Shown here: positions 17,913-26,078 of the stretch, one piece after another
Layout: every line of letters begins with the position of its first letter
Numbering within the stretch: position 1 is the first letter of the stretch
Origin: Sulfuricella sp.
GTDB lineage: Bacteria; Pseudomonadota; Gammaproteobacteria; Burkholderiales; Sulfuricellaceae
Length of the DNA: 42,947 nt
Assembly (NCBI GenBank): GCA_028713975.1
Contig: JAQTNE010000017.1
Location: 1-42,947 of the forward strand
Direction: 5' to 3'
Notes under the pieces: generated by a model
What the model was told of the DNA's origin: nothing
The model's input: only the letters and a program-made list of their open reading frames with translations
Database searches by the model: none
Made by a program: the position numbers and the translations under genes

Positions 17913-18416
17913 ATGAAAATTTTTTTTGCGCTGCTTTTGCTGCTGCCCCTGACGGTCTCCGCAGAGTGGGGAAAGTTTGATTACGATTTCGATGAAGAAA
18001 AACCCTGGGTCGAAATCGAAGCCCAGCTCCCGCCTTATCCCAAAGATGAAAATTTATTGCCCTTGTTCGTGAGCGCCGCCACCGACAACCATTTTTTTGT
18101 GGATAGTGCGTCGATCAGTGTGGGTGGAGACGGCGTGGTGCGCTATACGCTGATCGTTAAATCGTCGGCGGGCGCGGTCAATGTCAGCTTTGAGGGGATT
18201 CGTTGCGCCAGCCACGAAAGGCGGCTCTATGCGTTTGGGCGCAAGGAGGGAAGCTGGTCCAGGGCGCGTTTCGCCAAGTGGGAGCCGATCAGTTACCAGG
18301 ATCGCAACCGGCAGCATCACATGCTCTATGATGATTTTTTCTGTCCCAACGAGATTATCGTAAAAGACCCGCAGGAGGCGGTGGACTTGCTGAAGCGGGG
18401 CTTCCGGCCTAATTGA
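17913..18416 (+). CDS. CNP1-like secreted protein
   Basis: A 167-residue exported protein of the CNP1-like family, found in Neisseria and other Betaproteobacteria. An N-terminal signal peptide (MKIFFALLLLLPLTVSA, cleavage after Ala17) precedes WGKFDYDFDEEKPWVEIEAQ, with the hallmark PPYPKDENLLPLFVSA following. Two cysteines (about 98 and 144) could form a disulfide. The ribosome site is poor, and ATG 17913 is chosen because it starts the signal peptide. Function is unknown for the family. Confidence 0.83.
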   Translation: MKIFFALLLLLPLTVSAEWGKFDYDFDEEKPWVEIEAQLPPYPKDENLLPLFVSAATDNHFFVDSASISVGGDGVVRYTLIVKSSAGAVNVSFEGIRCASHERRLYAFGRKEGSWSRARFAKWEPISYQDRNRQHHMLYDDFFCPNEIIVKDPQEAVDLLKRGFRPN

Positions 18417-18418
18417 AT

Positions 18419-18449
18419 GGCCTTTCTCGGCCAAGAGGCCGCTCCTGCT
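18419..18449. repeat. REP-like palindromic element
   Basis: CGGCCAAGAGGCCG (18428-18441) is a 5-bp palindrome followed by CTCCTGCT; read on the minus strand it resembles the widespread AGCAGGAGCGGCC REP motif of Proteobacteria. It lies between the convergent CNP1 and proB genes and may help termination. Only one copy is seen in the window. Confidence 0.5.
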
Positions 18450-18520
18450 AAAAATTGTGGTTTCGACATTACGTTAGCTGTGCGAACGTGAGTCTTCACT
18501 GCAATTTGGTTCTGTTTTAT

Positions 18521-19639
18521 TTAAAGCAGGACTAAATTGTCTCGGTGAATCAGTTCAGGTTCATCCACATAGCCCAGAATGGCTTCGATTTCCGTGCTGG
18601 CGTGGCGCAGGATTTTTTGAGTCTCCTGTGCGTTGTAATTGACCAGGCCGCGGGCAATTTCGTGGCCTTGTTCATCCAGGCAAGCAACCACTTCGCCGCG
18701 CTCGAAATTCCCGGCAATCGCAGTGACCCCAATCGGCAGCAGACTTTTACCTTCCTTGCGCAACGCATTGACCGCACCGGCATCGAGCATGAGCCTGCCG
18801 CCGATTTGTAGGTGGTCGGCCAGCCATTGTTTGCGCGCTACCGTGGGTGCCTGGCTGGCAATAAGCTGGGTGCCGATCAACTCTCCATGTGCCAGACGGT
18901 TCAACACGTCGGGTTCGCGACCCCAGGCGATTACGGTATGAGCGCCGCTGCGTGCTGCGCGTTTGGCGGCGAGAATCTTGGTGAGCATGCCGCCGCTGCC
19001 GATTTCGCTACCGGCGCCGCCCGCCATGGCTTCCAGCGCGGCATCGCCGGCCTGTGCCTGTGCGATTAGCGTGGCGGTCGGGTCCTTGCGCGGATCGGCG
19101 GAGTACAGCCCGGTCTGGTCGGTCAGGATCACCAGCGCATCCGCGTCGATCAGGTTGGTCACCAGCGCGCCCAGGGTATCGTTGTCGCCGAAGCGGATTT
19201 CCTCGGTGACCACGGTGTCGTTTTCGTTGATGATCGGGATGACGTTGAGGGCAAGCAGGGTGCGCAGGGTGGAGCGGGCATTGAGGTAGCGCTTGCGGTC
19301 GGCCAGGTCGTCGTGGGTCAGCAGAATCTGGGCGGTGTGCAGTCCATGCTTGCGGAAACAAGTCTCATAGACTTGCACCAGCCCCATCTGGCCGACTGCG
19401 GCGGCAGCCTGCAACTCGTGCAAGGCATGGGGGCGTTTCTTCCAGCCGAGGCGCTGCATGCCCTCGGCGATTGCGCCGGAAGAGACCAGCACGATTTCGT
19501 ACCCCAGCGCCTTGAGGCCGGCGATCTGTGCCGCCCAAGTGGCGATGGCCTCGTGGTCAAGGCCGGCGCCGCTGTTGGTGACCAGGCTGCTGCCGACTTT
19601 GATGATCAGGCGTTTGCTGTTGGCGATGACGGATTTCAT
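18521..19639 (-). CDS. proB: Glutamate 5-kinase ProB with PUA domain
   Basis: Phosphorylates glutamate as the first step of proline synthesis. The 372-residue length equals the kinase plus C-terminal PUA form. The amino-acid-kinase domain shows [46 protein letters not shown] and [18 protein letters not shown]; the PUA domain begins near residue 280 ([15 protein letters not shown]). The ATG at 19639 has almost no ribosome site, because the 42-base gap to obgE is filled by a repeat. It is normally co-transcribed with obgE, and the minus-strand order rplU-rpmA-obgE-proB is a common betaproteobacterial arrangement. Confidence 0.96.
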   Translation of the reverse strand: MKSVIANSKRLIIKVGSSLVTNSGAGLDHEAIATWAAQIAGLKALGYEIVLVSSGAIAEGMQRLGWKKRPHALHELQAAAAVGQMGLVQVYETCFRKHGLHTAQILLTHDDLADRKRYLNARSTLRTLLALNVIPIINENDTVVTEEIRFGDNDTLGALVTNLIDADALVILTDQTGLYSADPRKDPTATLIAQAQAGDAALEAMAGGAGSEIGSGGMLTKILAAKRAARSGAHTVIAWGREPDVLNRLAHGELIGTQLIASQAPTVARKQWLADHLQIGGRLMLDAGAVNALRKEGKSLLPIGVTAIAGNFERGEVVACLDEQGHEIARGLVNYNAQETQKILRHASTEIEAILGYVDEPELIHRDNLVLL

Positions 19640-19651
19640 ATGTTTCAGTTT

Positions 19652-20773
<1,122 letters not shown>

Positions 20774-20816
20774 TCAGGGTGCTGTTACCAGTAATCAGTT
20801 CTTGGCGGGCGGCCTT

Positions 20817-20845
20817 GCCATATTCTTTAACTACAGGGCTGACAA
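20817..20845 (-). promoter_or_regulatory. Candidate promoter of obgE
   Basis: On the minus strand TTGTCA (20845-20840) and TATGGC (20822-20817) are 17 bases apart, downstream of the rpmA terminator. The -10 match is modest. Confidence 0.35.
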
Positions 20846-20860
20846 CCGGCAACTCAAAAT

Positions 20861-20887
20861 AAAAAAAGCCCTATCGTCCGATAGGGC
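20861..20887 (-). terminator. Intrinsic terminator after rpmA
   Basis: A perfect 7-bp stem GCCCTAT/ATAGGGC (20868-20874 and 20881-20887) around CGTCCG, followed on the minus strand by seven T (20867-20861). It closes the rplU-rpmA transcript. Confidence 0.92.
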
Positions 20888-20915
20888 CTAAAGTTTCCAA
20901 ACTCCGGCGAAACAT

Positions 20916-21173
20916 TTAAGCCGGGGTAATGGTAACCACTTTGTGCTTTGCTGCGCCTTTGATGGCGAAGCTGATCGTGCCTGCAACCTTGGCGAACAGG
21001 GTGTGATCCTTGCCCATGCCGACATTGTCGCCTGCATACATCTGGGTGCCGCGCTGGCGCACGATGATGCTGCCGGCGGTAACCAGTTCGCCGCCGTAGC
21101 GCTTCACGCCCAGACGCTTGGAATGAGAGTCGCGGCCGTTGCGTACGCTACCGCCTGCTTTTTTATGTGCCAT
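20916..21173 (-). CDS. rpmA: 50S ribosomal protein L27
   Basis: The 85-residue L27, with the N-terminal [20 protein letters not shown] that reaches the peptidyl-transferase centre, then [20 protein letters not shown] and [15 protein letters not shown]. It has no N-terminal extension, so no proteolytic maturation of the Firmicutes type is expected. A perfect AAGGAGA ribosome site precedes ATG 21173, within the 11-base gap after rplU. Confidence 0.98.
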   Translation of the reverse strand: MAHKKAGGSVRNGRDSHSKRLGVKRYGGELVTAGSIIVRQRGTQMYAGDNVGMGKDHTLFAKVAGTISFAIKGAAKHKVVTITPA

Positions 21174-21184
21174 TGCTTATCTCC

Positions 21185-21499
21185 TTACTTCGCCGCGATG
21201 CCGTCGATGCGGATCTCGGTATAGTTCTGACGATGCCCCTGATGTTTCTGGTAGTGCTTGCGGCGGCGCATTTTGAAAATCTGCACTTTTTCGCCGCGGC
21301 CATGCGCGACAACTGTCGCTTTGACCGTGGCGCCGCTTACCAGGGGCGTTCCTACCGTGACCGCTTCACCGTCCGTAACCATCAAAACCTGATCCAGTAC
21401 GATTTCGCTGCCGATGTCTGCCGGTATCTGTTCTATTTTCAATTTTTCGCCGGGGGCAACGCGATACTGCTTGCCGCCGGTTTTTATGACCGCATACAT
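21185..21499 (-). CDS. rplU: 50S ribosomal protein L21
   Basis: The 104-residue L21: [20 protein letters not shown] at the start and the [19 protein letters not shown] signature near the C-terminus. Start ATG 21499 has GGAG 8 bases upstream; an in-frame ATG at 21514 adds five residues unlike the family. First gene of the rplU-rpmA transcript. Confidence 0.98.
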   Translation of the reverse strand: MYAVIKTGGKQYRVAPGEKLKIEQIPADIGSEIVLDQVLMVTDGEAVTVGTPLVSGATVKATVVAHGRGEKVQIFKMRRRKHYQKHQGHRQNYTEIRIDGIAAK

Positions 21500-21535
21500 G
21501 TTTGAGCTCCACACTTGCTTTTAAAAAGGAACGCG

Positions 21536-21544
21536 ATTGTACCA
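21536..21544 (-). promoter_or_regulatory. Extended -10 promoter of rplU
   Basis: TGGTACAAT on the minus strand fits TGnTATAAT with one hexamer mismatch. It predicts a start near 21529 and a leader of about 30 bases to the rplU ATG. No strong -35 is seen. Confidence 0.5.
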
Positions 21545-21602
21545 GAATTTTGCAAAGAAGAATAAAAAAATGTTTGGAAATCATGGGCAGAACCATAAAA
21601 GC

Positions 21603-21632
21603 TTGACACAGAATTGCCCCCGTTCCTACTAT
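21603..21632 (+). promoter_or_regulatory. Promoter of ispB
   Basis: A consensus -35 TTGACA (21603-21608) and TACTAT (21627-21632) are separated by 18 bases; the start would be near 21639, 29 bases before the ispB GTG. It is divergent from the rplU promoter. Confidence 0.6.
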
Positions 21633-21667
21633 TAGCGCTTTTCCAAATAACCTCAGGTCTTTGTTAA

Positions 21668-22636
21668 GTGTCGCTGGAAACCATTCGTAGCCCCATTGAG
21701 TCGGATATGCTGGCCGTGGATGAAGTCATCCGCAAGCGGCTCCATTCCGACGTCGTGCTGATCCGCCAGATCAGCGAGTACATCATCGGCAGCGGCGGCA
21801 AACGCCTGCGCCCCGCGCTGGTGCTGCTTTCTGCCGGTGCATTCGGCTATTCCGGCGGCCATCAACATGAGTTGGCGGCGGTCGTCGAGTTCATCCATAC
21901 CGCCACCTTGCTGCACGATGATGTGGTGGACGAGTCGAATCTGCGGCGCGGCAATGCGACCGCCAATGCCCTGTTCGGCAATGCCGCCAGCGTGCTGGTG
22001 GGCGATTTTCTGTATTCCAGAGCCTTTCAGATGATGGTCGGGGCGGGCAACATGCGCGTGATGGAAGTGCTGGCTGACGCCACCAACACCATTGCCGAGG
22101 GCGAAGTGCTGCAACTGCTGAACTGCAATGACGCGGATATCGACGAAGCGCGCTATATCCAGGTGATTCATTACAAGACCGCCAAGCTGTTCGAAGCCGC
22201 CACCCGGCTCGGTGCGATCCTCGGAAACTCTTCCAGTGTGGACGAGGCCGCTATGGCGGCCTATGGAATGCGCCTGGGCACGGCATTCCAGTTGATTGAC
22301 GACGTACTGGATTATTCCGGAGATCATGCCGAAACCGGCAAAAATGTCGGTGACGACCTGGCTGAAGGCAAGCCCACGCTGCCCCTGATCTACGCCATGA
22401 GAAACGGCACGGCGGAGCAGGCGGCGGTGGTTCGCAATGCAATCGAACATGGCGGCCTGGATGAGCTCAATGCAGTCATGGCGGCAATTCGCGAAACCGG
22501 CGCGCTGGATTACGTAAAACGTCAGGCGAAGACCGAAGCACAGGCCGCGTGCGATGCAATTTCGCACCTGCCGCATTCAAAATACAAGGAATCTTTGTTA
22601 CAATTGGCAGACTTTGCAGTGATGCGGAGCTACTGA
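21668..22636 (+). CDS. ispB: Polyprenyl diphosphate synthase (octaprenyl type)
   Basis: Trans-isoprenyl diphosphate synthase of 322 residues that makes the long side chain of quinones. The first aspartate-rich motif is LLHDDVVDE (Asp84, 85, 88) and the second QLIDDVLDY (about 209-217), preceded by GSGGKRLRPALVLLS for IPP binding. Chain length cannot be read reliably; octaprenyl is assumed from the usual betaproteobacterial orthologue in this location. The start is GTG 21668 with an AGG about 14 bases upstream, and no better ATG keeps the N-terminal helix. The downstream tRNA-Pro begins 12 bases after its stop. Confidence 0.93.
   Translation: MSLETIRSPIESDMLAVDEVIRKRLHSDVVLIRQISEYIIGSGGKRLRPALVLLSAGAFGYSGGHQHELAAVVEFIHTATLLHDDVVDESNLRRGNATANALFGNAASVLVGDFLYSRAFQMMVGAGNMRVMEVLADATNTIAEGEVLQLLNCNDADIDEARYIQVIHYKTAKLFEAATRLGAILGNSSSVDEAAMAAYGMRLGTAFQLIDDVLDYSGDHAETGKNVGDDLAEGKPTLPLIYAMRNGTAEQAAVVRNAIEHGGLDELNAVMAAIRETGALDYVKRQAKTEAQAACDAISHLPHSKYKESLLQLADFAVMRSY
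22576..22604 (+). promoter_or_regulatory. Candidate tRNA-Pro promoter inside the ispB 3' end
   Basis: TTCAAA (22576-22581) and TACAAT (22599-22604) are 17 bases apart. They lie in the last codons of ispB and point to a start near 22611, about 38 bases before the tRNA. Confidence 0.45.
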
Positions 22637-22648
22637 AATAGTTCAACG

Positions 22649-22725
22649 CGGGGTGTAGCTCAGCCTGGTGGAGCGCTGCGTTCGGGACGCAGAGGCCGGA
22701 GGTTCGAATCCTCTCACCCCGACCA
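22649..22725 (+). tRNA. tRNA-Pro (anticodon GGG)
   Basis: A 77-base cloverleaf with acceptor stem CGGGGTG/CACCCCG, D-arm GCTCAGCCTGGTGGAGC, anticodon stem CTGCG/CGCAG, anticodon loop TTCGGGA (anticodon GGG, reading CCC and CCU), a TTCGAAT T-loop and an encoded CCA. It lies between ispB and the small zinc-ribbon gene. Confidence 0.97.
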
Positions 22726-22784
22726 TTTTCATGTCCCTGGTTAATGCCCTGGATATCTTTGGGGCGCCTCGTCTGGTGGGGCAG

Positions 22785-23012
22785 ATGATGTTGCTTAAGC
22801 TGATACTTCTTGCTCTGGGATTCTGGATTGTTTACCGCATCCTCAAAGGCCATGGCCGCAGCATCAAGCGGAATGATACGCCAAAGGATATGGTTGGCGA
22901 AGATATGGTGCGCTGCGTTCATTGCGGCGTGAATCTGCCAAGAAGTGAAGGCATCTTCAGCCATGGTGAGTTTTTTTGCACCAATGAGCATCGACAACTC
23001 CATCAGAAATAA
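22785..23012 (+). CDS. PP0621-like small membrane protein with zinc-ribbon
   Basis: A 75-residue protein with an N-terminal membrane helix (LLKLILLALGFWIVYRIL), a charged linker, and a small metal site CVHCGVNLPRSEG with FFCTNEH, that is CxxC followed by C and His, the pattern of the PP0621 family. A frame extends up to ATG 22731, but that start lies only 5 bases after the tRNA and has no ribosome site. ATG 22785 or 22788, just after GGTGGGG, fits the short family length. Its place immediately before pilS is conserved in related genomes as far as I recall. The function is unknown. Confidence 0.75.
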   Translation: MMLLKLILLALGFWIVYRILKGHGRSIKRNDTPKDMVGEDMVRCVHCGVNLPRSEGIFSHGEFFCTNEHRQLHQK

Positions 23013-23057
23013 CCTCCCGTTTTCCCGGCGGTTCCCGCCATCCACGGCTATGTGCCA

Positions 23058-24668
23058 ATGCTGACGGGATTGCTGCAGGCGCGGCCCACGCTGCAACCTG
23101 AGACGTACTGGCGGTCGCTCCGCTACATCAATTTTTTTCGCCTGATCGTCGCCGGTACCTTTTCCGCCGCTTATACTTTATTCGGCATTGTCCAGTCCTT
23201 TGGCGCCTACAACCCATCCCTGTTTTATGCCACCAGTATTACCTATGTGATCTTTGCGATGCTGATGGTCGTGCCGATTGGCGTGCGCTGGCCGCGCTTC
23301 AATCTGCTCCTGAATGCTCAGGTAAGCGCCGACATCTTGTTCATCGTGCTGCTGATGTACGCCAGCGGGGGTATCCAGAGCGGCCTCGGGTTGCTCCTGC
23401 TAGGCCCTCTCGTTGCCACCGGCATGGTCAGCCGCGGCCGTCTGGCAATGTTCCATGCGGCGGTGGCAAGTATCGCGATTTTGCTCGAACAGACTTACCA
23501 GGTGCTGGCACTGGCAGGCGATACCAAGGACTACCTGCAAATCGGCCTAACCAGCATGGGGTTTTTTGCCACCTCCGGGCTGGCCTATGTTCTGACCAGA
23601 CGCCTGACAGTAACCGAAAATCTGGCGCAGAAGCAGAGCATTGACCTCGCCAATCTGGCTCAGGTCAACCAGTTGGTGATTCAGGGCATGCAGGATGGCG
23701 TACTGGTCGTAGACGGGCTGGAGCGGGTGCGCCAGCATAATGGCGAAGCCGAGAAATTGCTGGGGAAACCGCCCACAATCTGGAACAAGCTGCTGCTTAA
23801 CGATTATTTCCCGGCATTATCCACCTGCCTGCGGCGCTGGCATGCCGACCGGCGCAACGATAGATTCGAATTGGCTGCGCCAGTTACCGGCAAGCGGGTT
23901 CAAGCGCGCTTTACTGCGATTGGCCAGGATGAGTTGTTGGGCGCGGTGATTTTCCTGGAGGACCTGAGCCTGGTGCAGGAACGGGCGCAGCAACTGAAAC
24001 TGGCGGCGCTGGGCAGGTTGACGGCCAATATCGCCCATGAGATTCGCAACCCTCTGAGCGCGATCAACCATGCCACCGAACTGTTGCAGGAAGAGCCCGG
24101 CAAGGACGCGACACAGGCGCGGCTGTTGCAGATCATCCACGACAACACCTACCGTCTCGACCGGATGGTTCAGGATGTGCTACAGCTTAACCGCAGGGAC
24201 CGCGCCACGCCCGAAGTCATTGATCTGAATGCGGCCTTGCACCAGTTTGTCGAGCGCTTTTGCCAGACCGATAAAATCCTGGCCGGGGCGGTTGTGCTAG
24301 AGGCGGAACCGGGGCTGACGGTGCGCTTTGATCGCCAGCACCTCGATCAAGTGCTGTGGAACCTGTGCCGCAACGCCTGGCATTATTGCCGTCGCGAGGC
24401 GGGCAGCATCCGCCTGGCTGCTTCATATTCGGCATCGGAGAATATTGTACAATTGGAGGTGAGTGACGATGGGCCGGGCGTGGAGGAGGCACTGCATGAC
24501 CAATTGTTTGAGCCTTTTTTTACCACCGACAGCACCGGCACCGGCCTCGGACTTTATATCGCCCGCGAATTGTGCGACGCCAACGGTGCCGCGCTGGAGT
24601 ACGCTGAAACCGGGTCGGGCGCCAGATTCAGAATCAGCGCTACAGGTATTAAAAAGGAGTCCATGTGA
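23058..24668 (+). CDS. pilS: Sensor histidine kinase PilS
   Basis: Membrane sensor kinase that phosphorylates PilR and so tunes pilin transcription. The 536-residue protein has six membrane segments within about 25-185, a PAS-like region (about 200-300: QDGVLVVDGLERVRQHNGEA), a DHp domain with phospho-accepting His327 (NIAHEIRNPLSAINHATELL), and an ATPase domain with N-box NLCRNAWHYC, G1 DDGPGV and G2 GTGLGLYIARE. The start may be ATG 23058 or GTG 23052; neither has a clear ribosome site. The stop overlaps the pilR GTG. Confidence 0.93.
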   Translation: MLTGLLQARPTLQPETYWRSLRYINFFRLIVAGTFSAAYTLFGIVQSFGAYNPSLFYATSITYVIFAMLMVVPIGVRWPRFNLLLNAQVSADILFIVLLMYASGGIQSGLGLLLLGPLVATGMVSRGRLAMFHAAVASIAILLEQTYQVLALAGDTKDYLQIGLTSMGFFATSGLAYVLTRRLTVTENLAQKQSIDLANLAQVNQLVIQGMQDGVLVVDGLERVRQHNGEAEKLLGKPPTIWNKLLLNDYFPALSTCLRRWHADRRNDRFELAAPVTGKRVQARFTAIGQDELLGAVIFLEDLSLVQERAQQLKLAALGRLTANIAHEIRNPLSAINHATELLQEEPGKDATQARLLQIIHDNTYRLDRMVQDVLQLNRRDRATPEVIDLNAALHQFVERFCQTDKILAGAVVLEAEPGLTVRFDRQHLDQVLWNLCRNAWHYCRREAGSIRLAASYSASENIVQLEVSDDGPGVEEALHDQLFEPFFTTDSTGTGLGLYIARELCDANGAALEYAETGSGARFRISATGIKKESM

Positions 24669-26050
24669 ACCGGAAGTCGCAAGCCCCAGTTTCTGAAAGC
24701 GAGAGTACGACACCACTCCGCCATGTGCTGGTGGTGGACGATGAGGCCGACATTCGCGAATTGCTGGCGCTGACGTTGCAGCGCATGGGGCTGGCGGCAG
24801 ACACGGCGGCCAGCACGTTCGAGGCCGAGCAATACCTGCGCAAACAATCTTATGATCTGTGCCTGACCGACATGCGCTTGCCGGATGGCGACGGCTTGGG
24901 TCTTCTGGAATACGTGGTCACGAATTATCCCGGCACGCCGGTGGCGGTGATCACCGCCTATGGCAGCGCAGAAAATGCAGTTGCCGCACTCAAGGCGGGT
25001 GCTTTCGATTATCTGTCCAAACCGGTTTCTCTGGCCCAGTTGCGTCCCTTGATCAATTCTGCGCTCAAGCTGTCTCGCACCGGCCAACCGAAAAAAATCG
25101 ATGAAAGTTCTGGCGCCAGTCATCCGGTTCTACTCGGCGACTCGCCACCGATGCAGCAGACTCGCCAGATGATCGAGAAGCTGGCGCGCAGCCAGGCGCC
25201 GATCCATGTCACCGGCGAATCGGGCAGCGGTAAGGAACTGGCAGCGCGGCTGATCCATCTTCACGGCCCGCGCGGGGACGGGCCATTTATTGCGGTCAAT
25301 TGCGGCGCGATTCCGGAAAACCTGATGGAAAGTGAGTTTTTCGGTTACAAAAAAGGCGCTTTCACCGGTGCCGCTCAGGACAAGGACGGTTTTTTCCAGG
25401 CTGCAAACGGCGGCACACTGTTTCTGGACGAGGTGGCGGATTTGCCGCTGCCGATGCAGGTGAAACTATTGCGCGTCATCCAGGAGAAAATGGTGCGCAA
25501 GGTGGGCGATACCCAGGAAGAGCCGGTGGATGTGCGCATCATCAGCGCGACCCACCAGGATATCGGTCACTGTTTGGAAGGCGGCAAATTTCGCCAGGAT
25601 CTGTATTACCGGCTCAATGTGATCGTGCTCAAGATGCCGGCTTTGCGCGAAATTCCGGGCGACATCCCGTTGCTGGCCGGCGAGATTCTCGGAAAAATGG
25701 CGGGGCCGGATGCCATGCCGCCTAAGCTGGGCCCGGACGCACTAAAGGCGCTGCAGAAATATGCTTTCCCCGGCAATGTGCGCGAGCTGGAAAACATCCT
25801 GGAACGGGCGATGACGCTGACCACCGGCGGCAAAATCGGCAAGGATGATCTGCATCTTACGGCAACGCCGCAAAAAGAGGTAGTGCGGCCAGAAGGCCTG
25901 CCTTTGCAGGAATACCTCGACACCATGGAAAAAGAAGCGATCATGAGCGCGCTGGAAAAGGCGCGCCATAACAAGACGGCAGCGGCCAGACTGCTCGGCA
26001 TTACTTTCCGCGCATTGCGCTACCGTCTCGAACGGCTGGGGATAGAATAG
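24665..26050 (+). CDS. pilR: Sigma-54-dependent response regulator PilR
   Basis: NtrC-family activator of 461 residues. The receiver domain has the acidic pair in VLVVDDEADIRELL and phospho-acceptor Asp69 (LCLTDMRLPDGDG). The AAA+ domain has Walker A GESGSGKE, the sigma-54-contacting GAFTGA loop, Walker B GGTLFLDEVADLP and an arginine-rich FRQDLYYRLNV. A Fis-type helix-turn-helix ends the protein (NKTAAARLLGITFRALRYRL). It starts at GTG 24665, overlapping the pilS stop (GTGA), behind AAGGAG. It should activate an RpoN promoter of the major pilin gene, which is not in this window. Confidence 0.95.
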   Translation: MNRKSQAPVSESESTTPLRHVLVVDDEADIRELLALTLQRMGLAADTAASTFEAEQYLRKQSYDLCLTDMRLPDGDGLGLLEYVVTNYPGTPVAVITAYGSAENAVAALKAGAFDYLSKPVSLAQLRPLINSALKLSRTGQPKKIDESSGASHPVLLGDSPPMQQTRQMIEKLARSQAPIHVTGESGSGKELAARLIHLHGPRGDGPFIAVNCGAIPENLMESEFFGYKKGAFTGAAQDKDGFFQAANGGTLFLDEVADLPLPMQVKLLRVIQEKMVRKVGDTQEEPVDVRIISATHQDIGHCLEGGKFRQDLYYRLNVIVLKMPALREIPGDIPLLAGEILGKMAGPDAMPPKLGPDALKALQKYAFPGNVRELENILERAMTLTTGGKIGKDDLHLTATPQKEVVRPEGLPLQEYLDTMEKEAIMSALEKARHNKTAAARLLGITFRALRYRLERLGIE

Positions 26051-26052
26051 CG

Positions 26053-26078
26053 CCTCACCTCACCCCTCACCCCTCACC
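26053..26078. repeat. Short tandem CCCTCAC repeat between pilR and glgP
   Basis: CCTCACC units repeat at 26053-26078 (read on the minus strand as GTGAGGG). The unit forms the last codons of glgP (RGEG then stop) and fills the 9-base gap to pilR. Confidence 0.7.
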
